Assembly: GCA_913776615.1 (NCBI GenBank)
Contig: CAJYPK010000015.1
Span: 62,001-126,000 of the forward strand
Direction of reading: 5' to 3'
Source: an uncultured Hymenobacter sp.
GTDB taxonomy: Bacteria > Bacteroidota > Bacteroidia > Cytophagales > Hymenobacteraceae
DNA: 64,000 bases
This document shows, piece by piece, positions 25,251 to 34,099 of the stretch. How positions within the stretch are numbered: the first letter of the stretch is position 1; every line of letters starts with the position of its first letter. The translations under genes were made by a program, and so were the position numbers. The notes beneath the pieces were generated by a model. That model searched no databases. It was not told the DNA's origin and saw only the letters and a program-made list of their open reading frames with translations.

Positions 25251-26555
25251 TTAGCGCAGTTGCTCAATTACCACTTGGGTCGGCGTGCTAGTACCGTAGC
25301 TGTAAGAACTGCTGGACACGGGCGTCACGCTACTGACGCACAGCACCCCATTACTGCCATCCTGGAAGATGCGGTAGGGGTAGCCCTTGGTTTTAAACGA
25401 GCGTTGATGCGTATAGCCGTTGGTCGCGTAGACTTCCACGCTCTTGGTCGCCGTCCCGGCGTAAATAGCTTGCCCAGCCGCATCAAAGTCAAAGCTTGTG
25501 AACGTTAGATTGCCTTTGGGTAAGCTCGCCTCATATACCAAATCCTTGGTGAAGATCGCGCCCGCAGTGGAAGTAATGTACTTGCTTCCATTCGGAAAGA
25601 TCTCGAAGAGGCTGGCGTCAATCGGGTAGTCTCCGTGATAGCGATCAGCAAAGTTGGCGGTCGGCGTTCCGCCAGCCGTAAAGCCATAGTAGTGCTGATC
25701 AACCGGACTGCTATTGAGGGTAAGTTCTATTAAGTCAGTCGTCGTATTCGGCACGCGCTTGAAGCGGGACGACGTTTCACTGCCGGCCTCTGCGATCAAG
25801 TTTTTACCAGCCCGGCTGTACACTCGCAAGGGGCGATAGTAGTAGCCGTAGGAGGAAGTGGTGGAAGCCGTCGAGACGAATAAGAGCCCATTGTTGGCTA
25901 CCACGCAAGACGCAGCGGAGCCGACATTGATCTGGTCGATTTTCTCCAACGTTTGGGCATTGTAGACGAAAACCCAGCCGTCATTGCGCGGCACGTAGAG
26001 CTCGCCGACGCCTTGGTAAGTACCAAAGTCACAGTACCCAATCGTGGCGGCCGTGCTCAGGGACCTGCTGAGTTGCTTGGTAGCTAGATCGTACAGCGAA
26101 ATGACGCCCGTTTTGTCGAAGAAATAGAGTTGGCGCCGTTGCCGGTCAAATTGTACGTCGAAGGGCCGTAAATTCAGCGTCTTGATCTCCGGGCGTTGGT
26201 AGCTGACACGGTTGCTGATGATGGGCTGCCCAGCCGACAGCCGGCCCTGCACCTCATATTCGACATACGGCGCATACGGCACGTCTTTGTCAATAAAGCG
26301 AGTGGCTTTCAGGGCAGGGTAATACGGATTAAGTATTTGGCCTTGGTCCGTGGGGCTGATACGCCGCAACACCGTGTACTCTTGGAAGGCCGTATTGTCG
26401 AGTTGCGACCAAGTCAAGGCCAACGAGTCGGCGCGGAGCTCGGGGTCGCGCAAGACGATTTTATCGGAGAATACTTGGGGGCCATCTTCCTCCTTCTTAC
26501 AGGAGCTGAGCACCGCCAGCAAGGCGAGAAAGGGGAACAGGTAAAGTTGACGCAT
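25251..26555 (-). CDS. Lipoprotein of unknown function, probable beta-propeller
   Basis: The start at 26555 (MRQLYLFPFLALLAVLSSC) gives a lipobox with Cys at about 19 and 434 residues. After a short fibronectin-like segment (LALTWSQLDNTAFQEYTVLRR) comes a repeat-rich body with strands such as FDVQFDRQRRQLYFFDKTGVI and ELYVPRNDGWVFVYN, the look of a WD40/YVTN-like propeller. I recognise no named family. GC content is clearly lower than that of the neighbours and the flank to 26893 is very AT-rich, which suggests lateral acquisition. Confidence 0.6.
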   Translation of the reverse strand: MRQLYLFPFLALLAVLSSCKKEEDGPQVFSDKIVLRDPELRADSLALTWSQLDNTAFQEYTVLRRISPTDQGQILNPYYPALKATRFIDKDVPYAPYVEYEVQGRLSAGQPIISNRVSYQRPEIKTLNLRPFDVQFDRQRRQLYFFDKTGVISLYDLATKQLSRSLSTAATIGYCDFGTYQGVGELYVPRNDGWVFVYNAQTLEKIDQINVGSAASCVVANNGLLFVSTASTTSSYGYYYRPLRVYSRAGKNLIAEAGSETSSRFKRVPNTTTDLIELTLNSSPVDQHYYGFTAGGTPTANFADRYHGDYPIDASLFEIFPNGSKYITSTAGAIFTKDLVYEASLPKGNLTFTSFDFDAAGQAIYAGTATKSVEVYATNGYTHQRSFKTKGYPYRIFQDGSNGVLCVSSVTPVSSSSYSYGTSTPTQVVIEQLR

Positions 26556-26893
26556 AAATAGGAAGAGAAAGCAAACACTACCAGCTAGTGCGTAAAAGTA
26601 CAAATGCATTTCCCTATTTACTCTGAGCCAATAGCTTTATTTTTAGTAATCAACTAGCCAAAACACTAATTTTAGATTTTAATTTATTTTTTATTTATTT
26701 CATTTTTTAAATTGTTTCAGCATGCATTGCAATTAAAAAAATAATTCATGCTGTCTAATTAACAAGGGCAAGTGTTTTTTTGGAAAGCAATACTTACTCT
26801 GCTAGGTAGCCACCCATTGTTGAGCATCGCAGAATCGCCCGGCAAACAGCTTCTAAGCGCGTCGATAGGCACCACCTCCGCACCAACCGCCCC
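26556..26893. other. AT-rich spacer without a gene
   Basis: The 338 bases between the lipoprotein and hrpB contain long A/T runs (26690-26760) and the weak inverted pair CAGCATGCATT/AATTCATGCTG around 26719-26755. No ORF, RNA or strong promoter box is evident. It is the lowest-GC stretch in the window. Confidence 0.6.
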
Positions 26894-29596
26894 TTGTGCG
26901 GTACTTTGAGGCAAAAAACTACCGCGTTGCCCGTATTTGCCTACCCCGACCTGCCCGTAGTTGCCGCCCTCCCCGAGCTACTGGCGGCCCTCGACGCCAG
27001 CCCCCGCGCCGTACTCGAAGCCCCGCCCGGCGCGGGTAAAACTACCGTGGTGCCGCTGGCCCTGCTCGGGGCGGCCTGGCGCCCGGCCAACCAGAAAATA
27101 TTGGTCTTGGAGCCCCGCCAGCTGGCTGCCCGCGCCGCTGCCGCCCGCCTGGCGCAGCTGCTGGGCGAGCCGGTGGGGCGCACCGTGGGCTACCGCGTGC
27201 GCCTCGACAGCCGGGTGAGCGCCGAGACCCGCATCGAGGTCATCACCGAGGGCATCCTGACCCGGATGCTGCAAGACGACCCGGCCCTGGAAGACGTGGC
27301 CGGCGTGGTCTTCGACGAGTTTCACGAGCGCAGCCTCAACGCCGACCAAGGCCTGGCCCTGGCCCTCGACGCCCAGGCGGTGCTCCGGCCCGAGCTGCGC
27401 ATTCTGCTGATGTCGGCCACCCTGGAAGCCCAGCGGCTGGGCCAGTGGCTGCCCGCGCCGGTGGTGTCGTCGGCGGGCTTTTTATTTCCGGTCGAAACGC
27501 ATTATCTCGACCCGCGCCGCGCCGCCGCGCTGCCCAATAAGCCCAGCGAGCGGCTGGCCGAATTGGTACCCGGCCAGGTGCGCGAGGCCCTGGCCCGGCA
27601 CGTGGGCGACGTGCTCGTGTTCCTGCCCGGCGTCGCCGACTTGCAGCGGGTCGAGCGCAAGCTAGCCGACAGTCTCCCCCCCCCCACCGACCTGCATCTG
27701 CTGCACGGCGAGCTGCCGCTCGAAGCCCAGGACGCCGCCCTGCGCCCCGCCCCGGCGGGCCGGCGCAAGGTTATCCTGGCCACCAGCATTGCCGAAACCA
27801 GCCTTACCATCGAGGGCGTGCGGGTGGTAATAGATGGCGGCTTTGCGCGGGTGCCGCGCTTCGTGCCGCGCACCGGCTTCACCTCGCTCGAAACCGTCCC
27901 CGTGGCCCGCGCTGCCGCCGACCAGCGCCGGGGCCGCGCCGGCCGCCTCGCGCCCGGCACCTGCTACCGCCTCTGGACCGAGGCCGAGCACCACCACCTG
28001 CCCGCCCACCGCCCGCCCGAAATTCAAACCGCCGACCTCAGCGGCCTCGTGCTGGAGCTGGCCCTCTGGGGCGCCGCCGACCCCACCACCCTCCGCTGGC
28101 TCGACGTACCGCCCGTCCCCGCCGTGGCCCAGGCCCGCGAGCTACTGCTGCGGCTGGGAGCTGGGAGTAATGGGAGTAATGGGAGTAATGGGAGTAATAA
28201 TACTGAAGCTGCCATACGCCAGAACAGCATTACTCAAATTACTCCCATTACTCAAATTACTCTAAAGCCCACCCCCCACGGGCGGCAGCTCGCCAAGCTG
28301 GGCTTGCCGCCGCGCCTGGGCCACCTCGTCGTGCGCGGCACCGAGCTGGGCCACGGCCCGGCCGCCGCTGCGCTGGCCGCCCTACTGGCCGAGCGCGACC
28401 TACTGCGCTGGAACACGCCCAACGATCCGCGCCCCCTCCCCCCCGACCTGCGCCTGCGCCTCGAAGCCCTGGCCGCCGGCCGCCCCCCGCTGCCCGGCCT
28501 GGCCCTGCACCACGCCACCATCCAGCGCGTGCGCGACGTAGCCCGCCACCTGCAAAGCCGCCAGGGCACCAAAAAAGAAAACTCACCCCCTCACCATCTC
28601 ACTAATTCACCAATCGGCCTCCTCACCGCCCTGGCCTACCCCGACCGCCTGGCCCAGCGCGAGGCGCCCGACCGCCTGCGGCTCGTCACCGGCCAGCGGG
28701 TGAGCCTCCGCACCGAAGACGTGGACCCACAGGCCGAGTTTTTCGCGGTGGCTCACCTGGCCGGTACGGCCAGCCAGCCCCGCGCCACCCTGGCCGCCCC
28801 GCTCGACCGCGAGGAGTTGGAAGCCGCTTTCGGCGAGCAAATCACGAGCACCGAGGAAGTCCGCTTCGACCCCGCCACCCAGCGCGTAACGGGCCGCCGC
28901 GCCCGGCGGCTCGGGGCCCTGCTGCTGGAAGAAAAAACCATCGGCCAACCCAACGCCGACTTGGTAGCCCAGGCCCTGCTGGGCTACTTACAGGAGGCTG
29001 GCCTGGCCAAGCTGAACTGGACCGACGCCGCCCGCCAGCTCCAGCAGCGGCTGGAATTCGTGCGGCAGCACCTGGGTGCCGCGGCGGCCGATACCTGGCC
29101 CGCCTTCGACGACGAGGTACTGCGGGCCGATTTGCCCAACTGGCTCGGCCCGCACCTGGCCGGTCTCAAAAGTCTCGACCAGGTGCAGCGCCTCGACCTC
29201 AGCGAGCCGCTGCTGGCCCGCCTGCCCGGTGGCTGGGCCCAGCGCCAGGAACTCGACCGACTGGCCCCCGCCGCCCTCGAAGTACCCAGCGGCTCGCTCA
29301 TCACCCTCGACTACGCCGACCCCGCCGCGCCCGTGCTCGCCGTGAAGCTCCAGGAGCTTTTCGGCCTCACCGAAACGCCTACCGTGGCCGGCGGCCGGGT
29401 ACCGCTGCTGCTGCACCTGCTGTCGCCGGGCGGCCGCCCGGCGCAGGTCACCCGCGACTTGCGCAGCTTCTGGGAGAAAGGGTATTTCGAGGTGCGCAAA
29501 GACTTGAAAGGCCGCTATCCCAAACACCCTTGGCCCGATGAGCCGATGAAGCACATTCCCACTAAACTCACGAAAAAGCGACTTGGAACGTCCTAG
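26894..29596 (+). CDS. hrpB: ATP-dependent helicase HrpB with a repeat-derived insertion
   Basis: The 900-residue DEAH/RHA-type helicase has Walker A APPGAGKTT, DEFH box FDEFHERSL, motif III LLMSATLE and motif VI QRRGRAGR, then the HrpB C-terminal domain. The start is uncertain: TTG at 26894 is the longest option, and no ATG fits before LPVFAYPDLPVVAALP. Between motif VI and the C-terminal domain, residues about 420-457 are encoded by a tandem inverted repeat (SNGSNGSNG ... ITPITQIT). About residues 563-573 (SPPHHLTNSP) come from one arm of another repeat. Both insertions keep the frame. HrpB is related to RNA helicases; its role in most bacteria is undefined. Confidence 0.88.
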   Translation: MCGTLRQKTTALPVFAYPDLPVVAALPELLAALDASPRAVLEAPPGAGKTTVVPLALLGAAWRPANQKILVLEPRQLAARAAAARLAQLLGEPVGRTVGYRVRLDSRVSAETRIEVITEGILTRMLQDDPALEDVAGVVFDEFHERSLNADQGLALALDAQAVLRPELRILLMSATLEAQRLGQWLPAPVVSSAGFLFPVETHYLDPRRAAALPNKPSERLAELVPGQVREALARHVGDVLVFLPGVADLQRVERKLADSLPPPTDLHLLHGELPLEAQDAALRPAPAGRRKVILATSIAETSLTIEGVRVVIDGGFARVPRFVPRTGFTSLETVPVARAAADQRRGRAGRLAPGTCYRLWTEAEHHHLPAHRPPEIQTADLSGLVLELALWGAADPTTLRWLDVPPVPAVAQARELLLRLGAGSNGSNGSNGSNNTEAAIRQNSITQITPITQITLKPTPHGRQLAKLGLPPRLGHLVVRGTELGHGPAAAALAALLAERDLLRWNTPNDPRPLPPDLRLRLEALAAGRPPLPGLALHHATIQRVRDVARHLQSRQGTKKENSPPHHLTNSPIGLLTALAYPDRLAQREAPDRLRLVTGQRVSLRTEDVDPQAEFFAVAHLAGTASQPRATLAAPLDREELEAAFGEQITSTEEVRFDPATQRVTGRRARRLGALLLEEKTIGQPNADLVAQALLGYLQEAGLAKLNWTDAARQLQQRLEFVRQHLGAAAADTWPAFDDEVLRADLPNWLGPHLAGLKSLDQVQRLDLSEPLLARLPGGWAQRQELDRLAPAALEVPSGSLITLDYADPAAPVLAVKLQELFGLTETPTVAGGRVPLLLHLLSPGGRPAQVTRDLRSFWEKGYFEVRKDLKGRYPKHPWPDEPMKHIPTKLTKKRLGTS
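28155..28262. repeat. Short-word inverted repeat inside hrpB (GGGAGTAAT type)
   Basis: The left arm (28155-28201) has four tandem TGGGAGTAA units. The right arm (28226-28262) is the inverted form with ATTACTCAAATTACTCCC units. The loop of about 24 bases is unique. It has the same architecture as the intergenic repeats in the window but lies in frame within a coding sequence and has no stop codon. Confidence 0.8.
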
Positions 29597-29664
29597 AATC
29601 TCCCCGCCTGGCACATGGAGTTCATTAGGCAGCACAAAAAAAGTTGCCTCAGTATAAAAAATAG

Positions 29665-29742
29665 GTAGGGTAAGCTTCAGCTTGCCCGGCGTCCGGTGGG
29701 TCGTGGCTCACCGGACGCCGGGCAAGCTGAAGCTTGCCCTAC
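29665..29742. repeat. 34-bp-arm palindrome (AAGCTTCAGCTTGCC type)
   Basis: Arms 29665-29698 and 29709-29742 are perfect reverse complements around a 10-base loop. The arm contains the nested word GTAAGCTTCAGCTTGCCC. It lies in the 212-base gap between hrpB and the SDR gene. It resembles a REP element; a bidirectional terminator role is possible, but no U tract follows. Confidence 0.7.
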
Positions 29743-29808
29743 ACCAAACAATTGGGGTTGATTGAGCGTCTTAGGCCAGTTGTTTCCTTTTCCTAACCTC
29801 AATTCTCC

Positions 29809-30642
29809 ATGACCAAGCACTGGTTTATTACCGGCGTGAGCACCGGCTTCGGCAAGCATCTCGCCGAGCTGGCCCTCGCCAAGGGCGATAAAGTCGCCGC
29901 TACTTTCCGCAAGCAAGAGCAAGCCGACGAGTTCACTAAAAAAGCCGGCGCTAACGGCATCGGCCTCGTGGCCGACGTAGCCGACGAAGCCGCCGTGAAA
30001 AAGGCCGTGGCCGACGCCATCGCCAAGCTCGGCCACCTCGACGCCATCGTAAACAACGCCGGCTACGGCTCGATGGGCCCCATCGAGGAAATTGACGACG
30101 CCGAGGTGCAGCGGCAATTCGACGTCAATGTGTTTGGGCCGCTGCGGGTAATCCGGGCGGTGCTGCCGCACCTGCGCGAGCGCAAGAGCGGGCACATCAT
30201 CAACATTACCAGCATCGGCGGGCTCAAGACCTTTCCCGGCGTGGGTATTTACCACGGCTCTAAGTTTGCCCTCGAAGGCATCGGCGAGAGCCTGGCCCAG
30301 CAAGTAGGGCCGCTGGGCATCCGCGTCACCAACGTCGAGCCCAGCGGCTTCCGCACCGACTGGGCCGGGCGCTCGGCCACTTTCACCGAGCCCGCCATCG
30401 AGGACTACCGCGCCACGGCCGGCAAGAATATGGCCGCCATTCAGGAATCCAGCGGCAAGCAGCCCGGCGACCCCGAGCGCGCCGCCCAGGCCATGTACGA
30501 CCTCGTGCGCATGGACAACCCGCCCGTGCACCTGCCGCTGGGCAAGGCTGCCGTGAAGGGCGCGCTCGACAAGTTTACCGAAATCAAAAAGGAAATCGAG
30601 CAGTACGCCCACATCGGCAACGGGGCAGACTTTCCGAGCTAG
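29809..30642 (+). CDS. SDR-family oxidoreductase
   Basis: The 277-residue classical short-chain dehydrogenase has the cofactor motif ITGVSTGFGKH, then DVADEAAV, NNAGYGSMG, the catalytic Ser (INITSIGG) and YHGSKFALEG, with the PSGFRTDW loop after. The pattern is that of the 17-beta-HSD-like/retinol dehydrogenase-type SDRs common in Bacteroidota. The substrate is not predictable. It is monocistronic and followed by a palindrome and a terminator. Confidence 0.9.
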   Translation: MTKHWFITGVSTGFGKHLAELALAKGDKVAATFRKQEQADEFTKKAGANGIGLVADVADEAAVKKAVADAIAKLGHLDAIVNNAGYGSMGPIEEIDDAEVQRQFDVNVFGPLRVIRAVLPHLRERKSGHIINITSIGGLKTFPGVGIYHGSKFALEGIGESLAQQVGPLGIRVTNVEPSGFRTDWAGRSATFTEPAIEDYRATAGKNMAAIQESSGKQPGDPERAAQAMYDLVRMDNPPVHLPLGKAAVKGALDKFTEIKKEIEQYAHIGNGADFPS

Positions 30643-30649
30643 GTACTGC

Positions 30650-30738
30650 TGAGACATGAGACGGTAGACATGAGACATGAGAACTGCCTTAGTGAGCTTT
30701 CTCATGTCTCATGTCTCTTGTCTACCGTCTCACATGTG
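30650..30738. repeat. Short-word inverted repeat (GAGACATG type), copy 1
   Basis: The arms are built from GAGACATGAGA and GGTAGACATGAGACATG words and their reverse complements. The loop around 30684-30700 (CTGCCTTAGTGAGCTTT) is nearly repeated in the copy at 62290-62347, so the two share a common origin, loop included. Confidence 0.75.
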
Positions 30739-30780
30739 AAAATTGACTTGAACTGCCTCTTTGCAGGTTGTTTTACCGTT

Positions 30781-30823
30781 AAGAACGTCACGCGGCCTGG
30801 CAGGTAGCGTGGCGTTCTTTTTT
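30781..30823 (+). terminator. Rho-independent terminator after the SDR gene
   Basis: The stem AAGAACGTCACGC/GCGTGGCGTTCTT (with one wobble) is followed by TTTTTA. It lies 140 bases past the SDR stop and just before the FRG gene. Confidence 0.7.
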
Positions 30824-30863
30824 ATTTCGGCCTGGCTAACGCCACTTCTTCCCCTCCCCCGCC

Positions 30864-31715
30864 ATGCCTACCATCTCCTCCCCCGCCGCCAACGACTTCG
30901 AAGCCCAGAGCTGGCAGCACTTGCAAGACCTCCTTTTCCGCGAAACCTGGGATGCCCGGCTGGGGCGCTACCGCTCGCCGTTTGTGTACCGGGGCATGCG
31001 CAGCTTCGGCTACACGCTCAGTACCAGCTTGCAGCGGCTGGGTGGCAACTACGCTACCCTGGAGCACCACCTGCTGCGCAACTTTCGCAAGTACGCCCGC
31101 GACACCACCACCCCGCCTAGCGCTACCGTGTGGGACTGGCTGGCCCTGGCCCAGCACCACGGCCTGCCCACCCGCCTGCTCGACTGGACGTACTCGCCCT
31201 ACGTAGCCCTGCATTTTGCCACCGACGACCTCAACGCCTATCACCAGGACGGCATCATTTGGGCGCTCAACTACGTGAAGGCGGCCGAGCACCTGCCACC
31301 CTTCCTGCGCGACGCGCTGGCTGGCGAGGGCTCCAACGTTTTCACCACCGAGCTGCTGGCTCCCACTTTACCCAGCTTACCCACGCTGTCCAATTTGCAA
31401 GCCGAGCCTTTCGTGCTGTTTTTGGAGCCGCCCTCGCTCGATGCGCGCATCGTGCACCAGTACGCGCTGTTTTCGCTCATGAACACCCCCGAAGCCATGC
31501 TGCACACCTGGCTGGCCCAGCATCCCGAACTGTATTTTCGCATCCGGCTACCCGCCAGCCTCAAATGGGAAATCCGCGATAAATTGGACCAGGCCAATAT
31601 TACCGAGCGCGTGCTCATGCCGGGGCTGGGCGGCCTAAGCAGCTGGCTACACCGTCATTACTCGGCCGCTCAGGGTCGACCGGCCGCCGGCGGCAGCGTC
31701 GATTTACCGGGTTAA
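30864..31715 (+). CDS. FRG-domain protein
   Basis: The 283-residue protein has no signal peptide. It contains the FRG domain signature: FVYRGMRSFGYTLSTSLQR gives the F-R-G motif, followed by HHLLRNFRKYA, WLALAQHHGLPTRLLDWT and PYVALHFAT. The FRG domain is named for these residues and is common in prophage and defence-associated proteins. No enzymatic activity has been firmly assigned to it. The gene stands alone, with no toxin partner or effector visible beside it. Confidence 0.8.
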   Translation: MPTISSPAANDFEAQSWQHLQDLLFRETWDARLGRYRSPFVYRGMRSFGYTLSTSLQRLGGNYATLEHHLLRNFRKYARDTTTPPSATVWDWLALAQHHGLPTRLLDWTYSPYVALHFATDDLNAYHQDGIIWALNYVKAAEHLPPFLRDALAGEGSNVFTTELLAPTLPSLPTLSNLQAEPFVLFLEPPSLDARIVHQYALFSLMNTPEAMLHTWLAQHPELYFRIRLPASLKWEIRDKLDQANITERVLMPGLGGLSSWLHRHYSAAQGRPAAGGSVDLPG

Positions 31716-31804
31716 TTATTGCATTCAGGAGGCTAAAACTTCCATTCAGCGAGGATACTGGTACACTGAGCGATTTTTATGGTGTAGCATCGCCGAGTGC
31801 TGTG

Positions 31805-31812
31805 TAATTTTG
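31805..31812 (+). promoter_or_regulatory. Candidate -7 box TAATTTTG upstream of small RNA
   Basis: This exact TAnnTTTG match lies about six bases before the inferred start of the candidate RNA. No standard -33 TTG is seen at 19-21 bases. Confidence 0.4.
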
Positions 31813-31817
31813 TATTG

Positions 31818-32000
31818 TAAATGTTGCGAAAAGGAACGCTAACCACCCGGAAAGCTCTTGCGTAACAGGCGTAGGCTGCGGTACTTCGTTCCGCGCTCGC
31901 CCACAGCATCGCACTGGCCTCGGCCAGTTCACCGATTTGGTTTTCTTGTGGAAAAGGAACCTGTTGGAAAGGCTCGTCCCATCTGGGGCGAGTCTTTTTT
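31818..32000 (+). ncRNA. Candidate structured small RNA of about 180 nt
   Basis: A promoter box (31805-31812) and a terminator (31971-32002) bracket about 180 bases with no sensible ORF. Within it, AACAGG (31864-31869) can pair with CCTGTT (31960-31965). Internal hairpins form from CTGGCC/GGCCAG and GCGG..CCGC. A direct repeat GAAAAGGAAC occurs at 31828 and 31951. Size and layout would fit a 6S-like or other regulatory RNA. I do not recognise a conserved family core, so the identity is open. Confidence 0.45.
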
Positions 32001-32002
32001 TT
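31971..32002 (+). terminator. Rho-independent terminator of the candidate small RNA
   Basis: GGCTCGTCCC pairs with GGGGCGAGTC (two G-U pairs) around ATCT, followed by eight T residues. Confidence 0.75.
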
Positions 32003-32006
32003 ATAC

Positions 32007-32048
32007 AAAAAAGCGTGGTACTACTCCAAGAGTAGCACCACGCTAAAA
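32007..32048 (-). terminator. Terminator for the small Gly/His lipoprotein
   Basis: On the minus strand the stem AGCGTGGTGCTACTC/GAGTAGTACCACGCT is followed by a run of six T residues. It lies 27 bases past the stop of the lipoprotein gene. Together with the preceding terminator it forms a convergent pair. Confidence 0.8.
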
Positions 32049-32074
32049 TTCATCTAACCGCCAGGAATCAAGGC

Positions 32075-32248
32075 CTAGCGGCGCCCGTAGCCGTAGCCCC
32101 GGCCGTGCCCGTGGTCATGGTCGTGAAAGCCCCGGCCGTGGCCGTAGCCCCGCGGACCGCGGTCGTGCTCGTGTACTACGCAGGAGCTGAGAGTGAGTGA
32201 ACCGAGCAAAAGCACGGGCAGGGCGCGCAGGATGAGTTGCTTGAACAT
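32075..32248 (-). CDS. Small Gly/His/Arg-rich lipoprotein
   Basis: The start at 32248 (MFKQLILRALPVLLLGSLTLSSC) gives a lipobox Cys at 23 and a mature part of only 35 residues made of His-Gly-Asp-Arg-Tyr repeats (HDHDHGHGRGYGYGRR). Such low-complexity His/Gly tails are seen in small Bacteroidota lipoproteins and could bind metals, but no function is known. It is only 57 residues in all, so confidence rests on the signal peptide and the terminator just downstream. Confidence 0.65.
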   Translation of the reverse strand: MFKQLILRALPVLLLGSLTLSSCVVHEHDRGPRGYGHGRGFHDHDHGHGRGYGYGRR

Positions 32249-32368
32249 GATAATCAAGTGGAAAAGTGAAAGGAAAGACAGCATCTGTCTGCTCCTTTAA
32301 CGCCCAGGCGCAACGTAACGTTAACGCCCTGGTCGAGGAATTTGGCCCGTTGCTGGATAAATGCGCCG

Positions 32369-32376
32369 TATATTTG
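32369..32376 (+). promoter_or_regulatory. -7 box TATATTTG of guaB
   Basis: This exact TAnnTTTG match is 38 bases before the guaB ATG, giving a leader of about 30 nt. No clear -33 box is at the consensus distance. Confidence 0.6.
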
Positions 32377-32414
32377 CCCGGCAATAAGGTTTTCAGCTAA
32401 AACCCCCTGTTGCT

Positions 32415-33893
32415 ATGGCCGACCACGCCGCCCCCAAAATCGCCTTCGAGGCTCTGACCTACGACGACGTACTGCTGCTGCCCGCTTACTCGGAGGTACT
32501 GCCCCGCGACTGCGACCCCGGCACCCAGCTCACCCCCCACATCCGGCTGCACCTGCCCCTCATCTCGGCCGCCATGGATACCGTGACCGAAGCTGAAATG
32601 GCCATCGCCCTGGCGCAGGCCGGCGGCCTGGGCATCATTCACAAGAATATGAGCATCGGCAAGCAGGCCGAGCAGGTGCGCCGCGTGAAGCGCTCGGAGT
32701 CGGCCCTCATTCAGGATCCGTTTACGCTGCCCCCTACCGCTACCCTGGCCGACGCCCGCCAGCTCATGCGCAAGCACAACATCGGCGGCATCCCGGTAGT
32801 GGAGGCTGACCATCGCCTCGTCGGCATCCTTACCAGCCGCGACCTGCGCTTTGAGAAAGACTTCACCGCACCCGTCACGACCGTGATGGTACCCCTCGAC
32901 CGCCTCGTGACCGCCCCCGCCGGCATCGACCAGCAGGCGGCCGAAGACATGCTGCAAGACCGCAAGGTGGACAAGCTGCCCCTCGTCGACGCTGACGGCC
33001 GCCTCACCGGCCTCATGACGTACAAGGACATTCGCAAGCGCCGCCGCTCGCCCCAGGCCAGCAAGGACCAACTGGGCCGCCTGCGCGTGGGGGCCGCCGT
33101 GGGCGTCACCGCCGACCTGCTCCAGCGCGTGGCTGCCCTCGCCGAGGCGGGCGTCGACCTCATCAGCGTTGATACCGCCCACGGCCACAGTAAGGGCGTG
33201 CTCGATGCCGTGCGCCTCATCAAGAAAGAGTACCCCAACCTCGCCGTGATGGCCGGCAACGTGGCCACCGCCGCCGGGGCCCGCGCCCTGGCCGAAGCCG
33301 GCGCGGAAGTGGTGAAAGTGGGCGTGGGCCCCGGCTCTATCTGCACCACCCGCATCATCGCGGGTATCGGCGTGCCGCAGCTCTCGGCCGTGCTCGAAGC
33401 GGCGCGGGGCGTCGAAGGCACCGGCGCTACCATCGTAGCCGACGGCGGCATCAAGTTCTCGGGCGACGTAGTGAAAGCCCTGGCGGGCGGGGCCGCGGCC
33501 GTCATGGTGGGCTCCCTGCTGGCGGGCACCGAAGAGGCCCCCGGCGAGCTCATCATCTACGAAGGCCGCAAGTACAAGAGCTACCGTGGCATGGGCTCGG
33601 TCGAGGCCATGGAAGACGGTTCCAAGGACCGCTACTTCCAGGATGCCGAGGACGACGTGAAAAAGCTCGTGCCCGAAGGCATCGTGGGCCGAGTACCCTT
33701 CAAGGGTAGCGTAAGCGAGGTGCTGTACCAGTTGGCGGGCGGCTTACGCGCCGGTATGGGCTACGTAGGTGCCGCCGACCTGGCCGCCCTGCAAGCGGCG
33801 CAGTTCGTGCGCATCACCGGGGCGGGCCTGCGCGAAAGCCACCCGCACGATGTGCAGATCACCCGCGAAGCGCCTAATTATTCGAGCCGATAA
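32415..33893 (+). CDS. guaB: Inosine-5'-monophosphate dehydrogenase
   Basis: The 492-residue protein has the full IMPDH plan: TIM-barrel start [20 protein letters not shown], two CBS domains (about 95-215, e.g. [16 protein letters not shown] and [19 protein letters not shown]), the catalytic loop GPGSICTTR (Cys at about 310) and the flap ending [10 protein letters not shown]. It oxidises IMP to XMP with NAD, the committed step of GMP synthesis. The length and start match the family. A terminator follows. Confidence 0.97.
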   Translation: MADHAAPKIAFEALTYDDVLLLPAYSEVLPRDCDPGTQLTPHIRLHLPLISAAMDTVTEAEMAIALAQAGGLGIIHKNMSIGKQAEQVRRVKRSESALIQDPFTLPPTATLADARQLMRKHNIGGIPVVEADHRLVGILTSRDLRFEKDFTAPVTTVMVPLDRLVTAPAGIDQQAAEDMLQDRKVDKLPLVDADGRLTGLMTYKDIRKRRRSPQASKDQLGRLRVGAAVGVTADLLQRVAALAEAGVDLISVDTAHGHSKGVLDAVRLIKKEYPNLAVMAGNVATAAGARALAEAGAEVVKVGVGPGSICTTRIIAGIGVPQLSAVLEAARGVEGTGATIVADGGIKFSGDVVKALAGGAAAVMVGSLLAGTEEAPGELIIYEGRKYKSYRGMGSVEAMEDGSKDRYFQDAEDDVKKLVPEGIVGRVPFKGSVSEVLYQLAGGLRAGMGYVGAADLAALQAAQFVRITGAGLRESHPHDVQITREAPNYSSR

Positions 33894-33913
33894 TCGCTTA
33901 ATACACTGGTGCT

Positions 33914-33964
33914 GAAAGCCAGCGGACAGCCTACGGTTGAGTAGCTGCCCGCTGGCTTTCTTTT
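33914..33964 (+). terminator. Rho-independent terminator of guaB
   Basis: The stem GAAAGCCAGCGG..CAGC/GCTG..CCGCTGGCTTTC is followed by TTTT, 21 bases past the guaB stop. Confidence 0.85.
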
Positions 33965-34013
33965 GTAACAGCGTGGGCTTCATCTTCACCGCCGTAGCTT
34001 ACGGGCTGGGTTG

Positions 34014-34021
34014 TAGTTTTG
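34014..34021 (+). promoter_or_regulatory. -7 box TAGTTTTG of the partner-switching cassette
   Basis: This exact TAnnTTTG match lies 79 bases before the SpoIIE gene ATG, the longest leader among the candidates here. It probably serves the three-gene cassette. Confidence 0.5.
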
Positions 34022-34099
34022 CACCTTGTCTTAGTTCGGCCTAGTAGAGCAGACTGCGCGTAGAGGAGGCCGACCGGTTTTGTTTTTGCCTTTCTTTCT

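Noticed and set aside
28155-28262. CRISPR-like array in hrpB
   Set aside because: Units are about 9 bases, arms are inverted and no spacers exist; it is an inverted repeat.
31733-32008. 91-residue minus-strand frame over the candidate RNA
   Set aside because: It overlaps the small RNA and its terminator, has no domain, and its codon use is not typical; treated as chance.
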